The notes: generated by a model not told the origin, from the sequence alone. DNA of 11,335 bases from Bacteroidota bacterium (GCA_021778375.1 JAJYCM010000066.1:1-11335); one strand, 5' to 3'; numbered from the stretch's first letter, positions 1 to 6,881 are shown. Translations and numbers: made by a program.

Positions 1-112
1 GTGCTACTTCGAAATCATGAATATACTTGTTTTTTAATTCCTCTGTTAGTTCGCCTTCATATTCAAATTTGCCAATAGGATATTTAAGCTCGTCAAGATT
101 TGTTTCTGTCAT
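1..112 (-). CDS. YfiT/BstA-like DinB-fold protein, N-terminal fragment
   Basis: Only the first 37 codons are in the window; the gene continues beyond base 1. The product starts MTETNLDELKYPIGKFEYEG and goes on with a 'ELTEELKNKYIHDFEVA' stretch. The 'L+YPIGKFE' opening followed by an acidic, helix-forming 'T-E-E' segment is the N-terminus I recognise from the YfiT/BstA group of DinB-superfamily four-helix, metal-binding proteins (putative metal-dependent hydrolases; bacillithiol S-transferases in Firmicutes). The metal-binding histidines lie further on and cannot be checked. The ATG at 112-110 is supported by a GAGG Shine-Dalgarno at 123-120 with 7 bases of spacing. The protease gene upstream on the same strand ends about 200 bases away, with a strong palindrome between, so separate transcription is likely. 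The substrate thiol is unknown here, since Bacteroidota-type organisms may use bacillithiol or another thiol. Confidence 0.7.
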   Translation of the reverse strand, partial: MTETNLDELKYPIGKFEYEGELTEELKNKYIHDFEVA

Positions 113-228
113 TTTTGTACCTCAAATATATTTACTTTAATAATCTGCATCTGATGATATTTTTTTATTTATTCCTGCTATTAGCTTACTTAGTCACACT
201 ACGCAAAAGGTTATTATTGCTTAATGAG

Positions 229-262
229 AAACCTCCGAGGTTTTCATAAACCTCGGAGGTTT
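229..262. repeat. Perfect 15-bp palindromic hairpin (REP-like)
   Basis: Arms AAACCTCCGAGGTTT (229-243) and AAACCTCGGAGGTTT (248-262) are exact reverse complements around a 4-base loop TCAT. Each arm is itself a near-perfect palindrome around its central base, so the element is a dyad of dyads. It lies between two same-strand genes, 49 bases past the protease stop codon, and could act as a transcript end or RNA stabiliser for that gene. The T-run expected of an intrinsic terminator is poor on both strands. I recall similar CCTCGGAGG palindromes scattered in Bacteroidota-type genomes, but copy number cannot be tested here. Confidence 0.85.
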
Positions 263-310
263 GCAATTCACTTCCATTATATTTGAAATTGTCTGCGTAA
301 CATGAGTTAC

Positions 311-3211
311 TTATTTCAAAAGCATCATTTTTTTTGTATCAGTAAAAGTTGGAGTAACAAACCTGTAAAAATAAACTCCGCTTGATAAATGTCCGGCAGA
401 AAAACTAACTGAATATTTACCCGCTGTTTTTTCTTCTTCTATCAGATCAGCAACCTGATTTCCCAAAACATCATAAATCTTTAATGAAACATGTCCATCT
501 TTAGCAAGATCAAATTTTATTGTTGTGTTTGGATTAAAAGGGTTTGGATAGTTTTGATAAAGACTAAAGGTTGTGGGATTAAAGGGATTTATAATATTTC
601 CAAGGCTATTTATGTCTTGGAATTTAATTCTTGCATTTGAAATTGCATTTCTCAAATCGCTGATGCTATAGCCGCCGGCAACAGCAAAGGCAACGTCAAT
701 TGTATCGTGTGCTGGGATGTTAAAAGGACCGCCGGAAGTAACTTCGGAAATATCTCCGGGACCAGCATTTGGTTTTCCAATTCCGCTTGAAAGCGCCTGC
801 CATTTTTCAGCGTAAGAGAATCCGTCGTAAATCTGGAAACCATTGTCACCACCCGGATTTAATATTCCCCAGTAGCCATAATTGTTGGAAGAAATCAATG
901 CGGTGCTTACCCATTTATTCTGACTGCTATTGCCATGGTAAGCATAGCCGAGCTTTCCGGTTGTATCATAAGCCGTATAATCGCTATCGCCGCCGCTGGT
1001 TAAATCCCAGTCGAAGAAAAGTCCGACATATAGATTTGAAAGCGGCGAATTATTATTATTTACAATACTGTATCTAAGAATTATATAATTATTGTCCGGC
1101 GGATTAGCAAAAGTATAAGAACGAAGCTTGATTGTTACGCCAAGTTTATTTGCCAGGGCTCCGTTATCATTAAAAACAGTTGTACCTTCTTGATACCCTT
1201 CGCTTGAGTTAAGAAGAGAGAAAGGTTGAACAGTTTGGAAAGCGGTGTCTTGATTTTGTCCCTGAGCAGAATCTCTTGCCTCATCTGAAATCTTGTTTGC
1301 GGAAGTACCGAGCATAAGTGCACCTTCAAACATTAGGCTGCCATCGCCTTGAAATGAAAAACCATCGCCTTCAAGGTTTGTGGCGTAATCATTATAGCCC
1401 AATGCGCCTTTGCTAGTAACTGTAAGGGCGATGTTATTACCGGACTGAGTTGCATAAGATGGATTAACCAGCATATTGAACATCTGGAAATCTTTATAGT
1501 TTCCGCCGGTAAAACTAAGATTAAATTGAAGCAAATAATTTAGGGGCAATGTGCTGTCAAGTTTTACAGTAAACATTGCAGAAGAATTGTCTAATGAATC
1601 CAGGGTTCCCATGTGTGTAATAGTAAAGCTGCTGTTTACCAAAGTTGAGTAGGAATTGTAATCTTGAAGCGCAACTTTTATGTTATCTACCGGCTGAAGG
1701 TAATTTTTAAATTTAACTAAGATAGAAATAGTCTCACCTGGTTCAAGAATGCCGTTGTTATTATCACCGGGGGCATTATCAAAAAATTGAATATTATCTG
1801 CACGGATTGCTTGTGAATTTGAATCGGCTAAAGCTTTGTAAGCATTGATTCTTCCATAGCCTAACTGATGATAATAAGCTGCGTTTTGGGTTAGAGTATC
1901 AATAACATCACTGTTTATTCTAATCTGCTGTGCAACTTGAAGAGGATTGAAGTTTGGAAAGCGAGAAATAACAAGCCCGGCAAGTCCTGCAGCCAAAGGC
2001 GAAGCAAATGAAGTACCATCGCCTCCCGGCAATAAATAGGTATTTGGCTGCCATGTAGAGCTTGGATTATTGCCCGGTGCCATAACATCTACACTGGGAC
2101 CATAATTCGAATAATAGGATACTATATCATTATTATCTGTTGCACCGACGGACAGAACACCACTGTAAGAGGCGGGATAAAATGATTCATTAACTCCGTC
2201 ATTACCTGCTGCTGCAACTACAAGAGCGCCCTTTGAGATTGCATAATTAATAACATCCTGCTCAGCCTGTGAATATCCGCCGCCGCCCCAGCTGCAATTT
2301 ATAACCTTGGCTCCGTGATCAACAGCGTATTGTATTCCTTCAAAACCGTAAACAATTAAAGGCTCGTTATTGGATGTAAGATTTCCCTGAGAAACTTTTA
2401 CCGCCATAATTTTACAGTTAAATCCAATACCGGCTATACCTATACCATTATTTGTTACAGCCGAAGCAATGCCTGCGACAAAAGTTCCATGAACAGGAAC
2501 GTCTTCGATTGGATTATTATCGGGAGTGCCGGTAAGCCCGCCAAAGTCCCAGCCGATTGAGTCGCCGGGGAAATCAGTATCAGTCTGCCAGGTTGGGTTG
2601 TGCCAAATATTTCCATACAAATCCGGGTGAGACCAATCGACCCCGTCGTCAACAATTGCAATTATAACATTGGGATTTCCTTTGGAAATGCTCCAGGCAT
2701 CTGCGGCATCTATTATTGCTAAATTATATTGCTGAGAATAATACGGGTCATTCGGTGAAAATGAAGCGGTATTTTTAGGAATGCCTGCAAGCTTACGAAG
2801 ATAATTTGGCTCAGCCCATTCGACGTTACTTAGTTTTTTTATTTTGGAGGCAACAACCGCGGGGTCTGAATTATTATCATATTTCACAATACATATTCTA
2901 TTTAAACCATAATCGGTTCCTGTGTTTTTTCCCCTGAAAGCAGCTTGGGTTGAGTAAAATTTATATTTACCAAAAGCTGAGTTTAATTGAGAAGTAAAAT
3001 CGGGAAGCTTAAGCATACCAGTTGGCTGTTGATTTCCCGAAGGAGCTGGCTCCCGAAGCTTTACAACTAAAGTATTTGCGAGGTAATAAATGTTACCGTG
3101 CCTAATTACTTGTGAGTTCAAATTATTATTTTGTGTTACACCCAAGCTAAGTGCAAGTGCAAATAAGAGGAATAAAAACTTATAAAAACTGTATCTTTTT
3201 GATTTCTTCAT
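311..3211 (-). CDS. Secreted S8 subtilisin-like serine protease with T9SS sorting domain
   Basis: 966 residues. Order of parts: signal peptide (about 1-27, basic KKSKR then a Leu/Phe/Ala-rich core); a fervidolysin-like prodomain (about 45-140, ending 'VEWAEPNY'); the S8 catalytic domain (about 155-460); a linker domain (about 470-590) opening with 'NNGILEPGETI', as in Ig-like or CARDB-like domains; a long beta-rich region of unknown function (about 590-870); and a C-terminal type A sorting domain (about 882-966) with 'YPNPFNP' at 888-894, 'SSGVYFYRF' and a terminal 'KKMMLLK'. Catalytic residues are visible: Asp188 (VDDGVD), His241 (HGTFVAG), oxyanion Asn337 (AAAGNDG), Ser401 (GTSFASP). All are intact, so an active enzyme is expected. 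It should cross the inner membrane by Sec and the outer membrane by T9SS, then be released or anchored at the surface. The start has no clear Shine-Dalgarno, but the signal peptide fits it. Apparently monocistronic. The substrate is unknown. Confidence 0.95.
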   Translation of the reverse strand: MKKSKRYSFYKFLFLLFALALSLGVTQNNNLNSQVIRHGNIYYLANTLVVKLREPAPSGNQQPTGMLKLPDFTSQLNSAFGKYKFYSTQAAFRGKNTGTDYGLNRICIVKYDNNSDPAVVASKIKKLSNVEWAEPNYLRKLAGIPKNTASFSPNDPYYSQQYNLAIIDAADAWSISKGNPNVIIAIVDDGVDWSHPDLYGNIWHNPTWQTDTDFPGDSIGWDFGGLTGTPDNNPIEDVPVHGTFVAGIASAVTNNGIGIAGIGFNCKIMAVKVSQGNLTSNNEPLIVYGFEGIQYAVDHGAKVINCSWGGGGYSQAEQDVINYAISKGALVVAAAGNDGVNESFYPASYSGVLSVGATDNNDIVSYYSNYGPSVDVMAPGNNPSSTWQPNTYLLPGGDGTSFASPLAAGLAGLVISRFPNFNPLQVAQQIRINSDVIDTLTQNAAYYHQLGYGRINAYKALADSNSQAIRADNIQFFDNAPGDNNNGILEPGETISILVKFKNYLQPVDNIKVALQDYNSYSTLVNSSFTITHMGTLDSLDNSSAMFTVKLDSTLPLNYLLQFNLSFTGGNYKDFQMFNMLVNPSYATQSGNNIALTVTSKGALGYNDYATNLEGDGFSFQGDGSLMFEGALMLGTSANKISDEARDSAQGQNQDTAFQTVQPFSLLNSSEGYQEGTTVFNDNGALANKLGVTIKLRSYTFANPPDNNYIILRYSIVNNNNSPLSNLYVGLFFDWDLTSGGDSDYTAYDTTGKLGYAYHGNSSQNKWVSTALISSNNYGYWGILNPGGDNGFQIYDGFSYAEKWQALSSGIGKPNAGPGDISEVTSGGPFNIPAHDTIDVAFAVAGGYSISDLRNAISNARIKFQDINSLGNIINPFNPTTFSLYQNYPNPFNPNTTIKFDLAKDGHVSLKIYDVLGNQVADLIEEEKTAGKYSVSFSAGHLSSGVYFYRFVTPTFTDTKKMMLLK

Positions 3212-3517
3212 TTATAACCCAACCAGGTAAAAAATTATTTATACTTCAAACTTAATATTATTAAAACTTGAAATAATAACAACGCAAAATTTTTAATGAA
3301 CATTGTTTATAATGAATTATTAATGGTAACATTCTTTGATTATAGGAATAAATGAGATTAATCGAGAGATAAACATAAGATAAGGGTATTATAAGGCTTG
3401 TTGAAGTGCATTCATAGTGCATTCAGATTAGTTCTAATTTGTTTTCCCTTTTGAATTGTATTGGAAGAATTTGTCAGTATAAGCTATACAATTATTTGGT
3501 GTAGATAAGAAGAACTA
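3212..3517. other. Gene-free stretch upstream of the protease gene
   Basis: No convincing gene is seen in either strand. It should hold the promoter of the protease. The only candidate I see is TAAGTTTG (minus strand, 3254-3247), which matches the Bacteroidota -7 consensus TAnnTTTG. No TTTG/TTG lies at the expected 19-21 bases further upstream (the nearest is about 25), so it is weak. A short direct repeat is listed separately. Confidence 0.3.
3405..3425. repeat. Tandem direct repeat AGTGCATTCA x2
   Basis: AGTGCATTCA occurs at 3405-3414 and again at 3416-3425, a period of 11 bases, close to one helical turn. It lies about 195-215 bases upstream of the protease start. The spacing would suit side-by-side binding of a regulator, but a chance duplication is equally possible. 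No partner site is visible. Confidence 0.4.
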
Positions 3518-3686
3518 ATGATAGACATTAACGAACATATTAAATTGCAATATATGAGTCTGGGTAGAAATAGAAGAGCTGAAATGAGGCAGGATAAAGT
3601 GATATATCCTTCCTCTAGTTGTTGAAGATGATGAGTTATGGCGGGATAAAATAGAAGAAGCCATCCATGTAGATAGCTTCTTCTGA
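3518..3686 (+). pseudogene. Possible frameshifted remnant of a small gene
   Basis: An ATG at 3518 opens a 35-residue frame (MIDINEHIKLQYMSLGRNRR, then AEMRQDKVIYP) that ends at TGA 3623-3625. In the frame shifted by one, coding-like sequence continues as 'PLVVEDDELWRDKIEEAIHV' and ends at TGA 3684-3686. The junction is CCTTCCTCTA near 3608-3617. Removing a 4-base TCCT/CTTC-type duplication would join the two halves into one frame of about 54 residues ('IYPLVVEDDE'). The charged, helix-like composition looks protein-like, but the family is not recognised and there is no good Shine-Dalgarno. The tail overlaps the hairpin at 3653-3684. It may be a broken small gene or chance. Confidence 0.22.
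3653..3684 (-). terminator. Probable terminator of the outer-membrane protein gene
   Basis: AGAAGAAGC (3653-3661) pairs with GCTTCTTCT (3676-3684). After a one-base mismatch three more pairs form (ATC/GAT), leaving a 6-base loop. Read on the minus strand, the hairpin begins 13 bases past the stop codon of the gene at 3697-4314 and is followed by ATTTTAT. It is a plausible intrinsic terminator with a moderate stem and a short T-tract. Confidence 0.55.
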
Positions 3687-3696
3687 TTAGAATAAA

Positions 3697-4314
3697 TTAG
3701 AAAGTAACACTTGCAAGAACAGCAAAAACCCCATTTTTAACATCAGTACCATCGTTTGCTACTGTTCCCGTTCCTAAAGAATAACGTAGTTCTATTCCCA
3801 AAACGGTTGGGCCAACATTAAAACCGATTCCTCCTCCAAACATAATATTAAAATCAAATCCTTTAGTAATATTTGATTGGTCTGTTGTTGTTGTTTGACC
3901 ATTAAATGTAGTTTCGGAACTGGAGGCCACGTTAAATGCAAAATCTGGTCCAGCATAAAGATTTGCGCTTACAGGAGAGCTTGGCGCTAAAGGAATATAA
4001 AACTTTAACAAAGCCGGTATCTCAATATAGTTTAAAGAAAAAGTATAGCTAACGCCTTGAGTTGCACCTGACGTACCTTTCATTGAATATAATAATTCAG
4101 GCTGCAGACCAAACATTGGTGCAAAATTCCATGTCATAAAACCGCCAATTACCAAACCGGTTCTTGTACCGGCTCCTGGAGGTGCATCGTTTCCGCTAAC
4201 ATTTGCAAAGTTAAATCCAACTTTTGCACCATACTTAATATCGGTTTGAGCTTGGGCCGAAAGGCTAAAACCAATAATAAGTATACTTAAGAACAGAGGA
4301 ATTAATTTTTTCAT
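3697..4314 (-). CDS. PorT-family outer-membrane beta-barrel protein
   Basis: 205 residues. Signal peptide about 1-22 (MKKLIPLFLSILIIGFSLSA then QAQ) with cleavage around AQA-Q. The mature part opens 'YGAKVGFNFANVSG' and continues in alternating hydrophobic/polar strands ('GLVIGGFMTWNF', 'GLQPELLYSMKG', 'YIEIPALLKFYI', 'LYAGPDFAFNV', 'DFNIMFGGGIGFNV', 'GIELRYSLGTG'), ending in 'VLASVTF' with a terminal Phe as barrel proteins favour. This is the pattern of small PorT-like barrels (OMP_b-brl_2 type), about 8 strands. It would sit in the outer membrane; a specific role cannot be assigned, and the PorT name does not prove a T9SS function. The start is fixed by AGGAG at 4326-4322 with 7-base spacing. 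It follows hemL by 86 bases on the same strand with no clear terminator between, so some read-through from hemL is possible. Confidence 0.88.
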   Translation of the reverse strand: MKKLIPLFLSILIIGFSLSAQAQTDIKYGAKVGFNFANVSGNDAPPGAGTRTGLVIGGFMTWNFAPMFGLQPELLYSMKGTSGATQGVSYTFSLNYIEIPALLKFYIPLAPSSPVSANLYAGPDFAFNVASSSETTFNGQTTTTDQSNITKGFDFNIMFGGGIGFNVGPTVLGIELRYSLGTGTVANDGTDVKNGVFAVLASVTF

Positions 4315-4321
4315 AGAAATA

Positions 4322-4326
4322 CTCCT
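4322..4326 (-). promoter_or_regulatory. Strong Shine-Dalgarno AGGAG
   Basis: AGGAG on the minus strand, 7 bases before the ATG at 4314. It fixes the start of the beta-barrel gene and shows that this genome uses Shine-Dalgarno pairing, unlike many Bacteroidia. Confidence 0.8.
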
Positions 4327-4400
4327 AAGTTTATAATAAGAAATTACAGTAATAATTTGGGAAATATTTTATAAAATCGCAACCAAATTCTATAACTATT

Positions 4401-5717
4401 TTACTTTTTTGTCAGAGCTTCAACAGCTTGATAATTTGCTTTAATTGTTTTATCAAGATCTTCTTTAGTATGCTCAGTTGAAATAAATGCTGCTTCAAAC
4501 TGTGCCGGAGCAAGGTAAATTCCGCGTATCAGCATTTCATGAAAATACTTTCCATAAAGTGCTGTATCTGATTTCACTGCCGACTTAAAATTATTGGCTT
4601 CGCCTTCGACAAAGAATAAGGTAGACATTGACCCCACTCTGTTAAACGCGTAATGTTTTTTAAGTGACTTAAGATTTTCTTTTATTCCATTTTCAAGGTA
4701 AGCAGATTTTTCTTCAAGCAGCGTATAAACTTCAGGATGATCTTTAATATAGGTTAATGCAGCGAACCCCGCTGCCATAGCCAATGGATTTCCGCTTAAC
4801 GTTCCTGCCTGATAGACGGGACCACTTGGCGCAACCATTTCCATAATTTCCTTTTTACCTCCGAACGCTCCGACAGGCAAACCGCCGCCAATAATTTTTC
4901 CGAAAGTAGTTAGATCAGGTATAATGTTAAAAATTTCTTGAGCTCCGCCGCGTGCTACTCTAAAACCGGTCATTACTTCATCAAATATCAAAACAATATT
5001 TTCTTCATTACAAATTTCTCTTAGCTCTGTAAGAAAAGTATTCGACGCCCGGACAACTCCCATATTCCCGGCAATAGGTTCAATAATTACAGCGGCAATA
5101 TCATTCCTGCCGGTTTGGTTGGCAGATTTATTTTGAAGGATCAATTTTTTGACAGAATCAATATCATTATAATCTGCAAGCAAAGTATCGGCTGCATTTC
5201 CTTTTGTGACTCCGGGGCTTGTAGGGATTCCAAGAGTTAACGCTCCGGATCCTGCTTTAATAAGGAAATAATCTGCATGACCATGGTAACATCCTTCAAA
5301 CTTTATAAATTTTTCTTTGCCGGTGTAACCGCGTGCTGTGCGAATAGCGCTCATCGTAGCTTCGGTTCCGCTGTTTACCATGCGTATCATTTCAATTGAT
5401 GGAACGAGTTCCGAAATAAGCTTTGCCATTTTTACTTCTAACTCCGTCGGTGCACCGAAGCTTGTTCCATTCTCGAAGGCTTTTAGTAGGGCTTCTTTTA
5501 TGAAGGGCGGATTGTGTCCAAATAAATGTGGTCCCCAGCTTCCGATATATTCTATAAATTCATTTCCGTCAACATCGTAAATTTTTGAGCCCTCTCCTTT
5601 TGTAATAAATAACGGGTTACCACCTACAGACTTAAATGCTCTAACGGGGGAATTTACTCCTCCGGGAATATATTTTACAGCTTCTTTAAAAAGACTTTCG
5701 CTTTTGAATGTTTTCAT
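4401..5717 (-). CDS. hemL: Glutamate-1-semialdehyde 2,1-aminomutase
   Basis: 438 residues, the usual size for the family. A PLP-dependent class III aminotransferase fold that converts glutamate-1-semialdehyde to 5-aminolevulinate, the last step of the C5 route into heme and other tetrapyrroles, in the cytoplasm. Diagnostic parts: 'IPGGVNSPVRAFKSVGG' (17-33), 'YIGSWGPHLFGHNPP' (57-71), cofactor phosphate site 'NSGTEATMSAIRTARG' (115-130), 'YHGHADYF' (144-151), 'FDEVMTGFRVARGG' with Asp246, and 'TFGKIIGGGLPVGAFGG' with the PLP lysine Lys274. The C-terminal 'STEHTKED' also fits. All key residues are present. The glutamyl-tRNA reductase partner (hemA) is not in the window. The start at 5717 fits the family N-terminus; only a weak purine-rich GGAAAA precedes it. 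Upstream lies a repeat-rich gap. Confidence 0.97.
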   Translation of the reverse strand: MKTFKSESLFKEAVKYIPGGVNSPVRAFKSVGGNPLFITKGEGSKIYDVDGNEFIEYIGSWGPHLFGHNPPFIKEALLKAFENGTSFGAPTELEVKMAKLISELVPSIEMIRMVNSGTEATMSAIRTARGYTGKEKFIKFEGCYHGHADYFLIKAGSGALTLGIPTSPGVTKGNAADTLLADYNDIDSVKKLILQNKSANQTGRNDIAAVIIEPIAGNMGVVRASNTFLTELREICNEENIVLIFDEVMTGFRVARGGAQEIFNIIPDLTTFGKIIGGGLPVGAFGGKKEIMEMVAPSGPVYQAGTLSGNPLAMAAGFAALTYIKDHPEVYTLLEEKSAYLENGIKENLKSLKKHYAFNRVGSMSTLFFVEGEANNFKSAVKSDTALYGKYFHEMLIRGIYLAPAQFEAAFISTEHTKEDLDKTIKANYQAVEALTKK

Positions 5718-5858
5718 ATTTTTCCGTTTCTATTTGGATAATAATTGAAAGTTAAATTTAATAATAATTTCACTTAAGAAATTCAGGATGACAGGAAATA
5801 ATTAGTCAATTCCATCACCAATTTATTTTAAGATTGTCTCGATATGACAGTTGGGTAA

Positions 5859-5960
5859 TTGTCATTTCGACGACCGATAGAGAGAAGAAATCCCATTTAT
5901 AGCTCAGAAGCCCGAATTGAGCATGGGATATCTCAGTCGAAAACTCCTTCGATATGACAA
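5859..5960. repeat. Imperfect 38-bp inverted repeat element (MITE/REP-like)
   Basis: The left arm (5859-5896) starts TTGTCATTTCGACGACCGAT and ends ATCCCAT. The right arm (5923-5960), reverse complemented, starts TTGTCATATCGAAGGAG and ends ATCCCAT. Outer and inner ends match well and the middles have diverged. Between the arms a smaller inner dyad GCTCA/TGAGC closes the tip. The 'TGTCATTTCGA ... gagaaatc' type of sequence is one I recall as an abundant dispersed repeat in Bacteroidota and other genomes; this is memory, not a search. No target-site duplication or transposase is seen. Confidence 0.7.
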
Positions 5961-6002
5961 ATGATATTTTACCCATATCAGGAGAGTTAAGACATATCAT
6001 TT
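5959..6002. repeat. 9-bp inverted repeat AAATGATAT/ATATCATTT
   Basis: AAATGATAT (5959-5967) and ATATCATTT (5994-6002) are exact reverse complements 26 bases apart, directly abutting the larger inverted repeat. It may be a second, shorter element or a weak dyad; it is A/T rich and could be chance. Confidence 0.35.
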
Positions 6003-6030
6003 AATAAATAATCTTAGGCAGGATTTCCCT

Positions 6031-6060
6031 TTGGAATAATGGAATGTTGGAATAATGGAA
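6031..6060. repeat. Direct repeat TTGGAATAATGGAA x2
   Basis: TTGGAATAATGGAA occurs at 6031-6044 and 6047-6060, two bases apart. Within each copy 'GGAA' recurs, so the array is a short degenerate GGAAT-type tandem repeat. Confidence 0.6.
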
Positions 6061-6093
6061 AAAATTAGTCTCTTACATCACTTCACATATACA

Positions 6094-6115
6094 ACCTGCC
6101 CGGCGGCAGACAGGT
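6094..6115. repeat. Decayed CCTGCC/GGCAGG palindrome
   Basis: ACCTGCCCGGCGGCAGACAG followed by GT forms an imperfect dyad (ACCTG ... CAGGT outer arms, GCC/GGC inner). It resembles the inner part of the better-preserved hairpin at 9204-9226 (ACCTGCCT ... AGGCAGGT), so the window probably holds two copies of one repeat family, this one missing a base or two. Confidence 0.5.
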
Positions 6116-6139
6116 ATTTCAAAGGTTGCGTGACATTAG

Positions 6140-6169
6140 TTGGTAACTAAAAATAAAAATGGCTATAAT
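6140..6169 (+). promoter_or_regulatory. Candidate sigma70-type promoter for the PEBP gene
   Basis: TTGGTA (6140-6145, four of six to TTGACA), an 18-base spacer and a perfect TATAAT (6164-6169), about 70 bases before the GTG at 6241. The housekeeping sigma factor of this lineage may prefer a different box, and such matches are common in A/T-rich DNA. Confidence 0.35.
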
Positions 6170-6240
6170 AAAATAAGAATAGGAGTTGATATACAGTTGT
6201 TAAAGCTTTAATTTATCCAAAGTAATTTAAGGGTTTCATT

Positions 6241-6858
6241 GTGAAAAATTTATTATTACACCGGGATTTTTCTAATTCATTCTCTCCCGCTAAAATTTAT
6301 AGATTATCATTTTTTCTTTTTCTTGTTTTAATGAATTATAATCTAATTAATTTGTTTTCTCAAACAAAAAAGGAGCATAAAAAAATGGAAATCAAAATTC
6401 ACAGCTCTTCGTTTAAAAGTGGGGAATTTATTCCTGCCAAGTACACATGCGAAGGCAGCAATATTTCTCCGCAATTACATTGGACCGAAACAACAAATGG
6501 AATAAAATCATTTGCAATAATTTTAAGCGATCCGGATGCACCAGGCGGTGATTTTGTACATTGGATAATTTATAATATTCCCGCCAATTTGAAGGAACTT
6601 CACGAAGATGTTACTCCTTCAAGAAACATTCCTGACGAAGTAATGGTAGGAACAAATAGTTTCGGTCATGTTGCATACGGCGGTCCGTGCCCCCCTCCCG
6701 GAAAAGCGCATCGATATATTTTTAAGATTTACGGATTGGACACGATACTTCATCATCATCTCGAATCGGGACCGACAAAAAGCCAGTTGCTTAAAGCAAT
6801 GGAAGGACATATTCTTGCCGAAGGCGAATTGATGGGAAAATATGAGCGCCGCAAATAA
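6241..6858 (+). CDS. YbhB/YbcL-type phosphatidylethanolamine-binding (PEBP) family protein
   Basis: 205 residues from GTG 6241, or 157 from the in-frame ATG at 6385. PEBP/Raf-kinase-inhibitor-like fold: a small beta protein with an anion or phospholipid-head-group pocket; the bacterial members have no firmly known function. Motifs (long-form numbering): 'DPDAP' 97-101, 'FVHWIIYNIP' 105-114, 'YGGPCPPPGKAHRY' 146-159, 'GHILAEGELMGKY' 189-201. The core from 'MEIKIHSSSF' is the normal length of the cytosolic family. The extra 48 residues hold a basic stretch and a hydrophobic segment 'RLSFFLFLVLMNYNLINLFS' followed by Q, like a signal peptide. Both starts have a ribosome site: AAGGG (6229-6233, 7-base spacing) and AGGAG (6371-6375, 9-base spacing). 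Which start is used, or both, is open. The gene converges with the thioredoxin-fold gene downstream. Confidence 0.92.
   Translation: MKNLLLHRDFSNSFSPAKIYRLSFFLFLVLMNYNLINLFSQTKKEHKKMEIKIHSSSFKSGEFIPAKYTCEGSNISPQLHWTETTNGIKSFAIILSDPDAPGGDFVHWIIYNIPANLKELHEDVTPSRNIPDEVMVGTNSFGHVAYGGPCPPPGKAHRYIFKIYGLDTILHHHLESGPTKSQLLKAMEGHILAEGELMGKYERRK
6371..6375 (+). promoter_or_regulatory. Internal Shine-Dalgarno AGGAG before ATG 6385
   Basis: AAGGAG lies inside the PEBP reading frame, 9 bases ahead of an in-frame ATG (6385-6387) that begins exactly at the canonical PEBP core. It supports initiation of a short cytosolic form, either instead of or in addition to the signal-peptide form from GTG 6241. Confidence 0.55.
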
Positions 6859-6881
6859 AGAGGAGCTGAAAAATTTCAAGT

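Larger units (their letters stand above)
5718..6240. other. Repeat-rich gene-free stretch between hemL and the PEBP gene
   Basis: The two flanking genes point away from each other, so both promoters should be here. No real gene is visible. It holds several degenerate repeat pieces, listed separately, plus two short fragments that look like ends of the same repeat type as 5859-5960: ATTCAGGATGACAG (5781-5794) and CTCGATATGACAG (5838-5850). The stretch looks like a sink for inserted and decaying short repeats. Confidence 0.6.

Noticed and set aside
123..130. TATATTTG on the minus strand as a promoter box for the YfiT-like gene
   Set aside because: It matches the -7 consensus but would put the transcript start after the GAGG ribosome site, and no -33 element is present.
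224..286. Short plus-strand frame starting MRNLRGFHKPRRF
   Set aside because: It is just the translation of the palindrome at 229-262 and its flank.
652..2661. Several frames of 64-102 residues in other phases within the protease gene
   Set aside because: They are shadows of a clearly real 966-residue gene with intact catalytic motifs.
4315..4400. Terminator between hemL and the beta-barrel gene
   Set aside because: Only a weak A/T-only 6-base dyad (AAATTA/TAATTT) is present; not enough to call.
5338..5580. 80-residue plus-strand frame inside hemL
   Set aside because: Antisense shadow of a well-conserved enzyme; no ribosome site or family.
5815..6000. 61-residue minus-strand frame between hemL and the PEBP gene
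   Set aside because: It lies almost wholly inside the imperfect inverted repeat and its fragments; the translation has no family signature and no ribosome site.
6619..6879. 86-residue minus-strand frame over the PEBP gene
   Set aside because: Antisense to the conserved PEBP motifs; composition is not protein-like.
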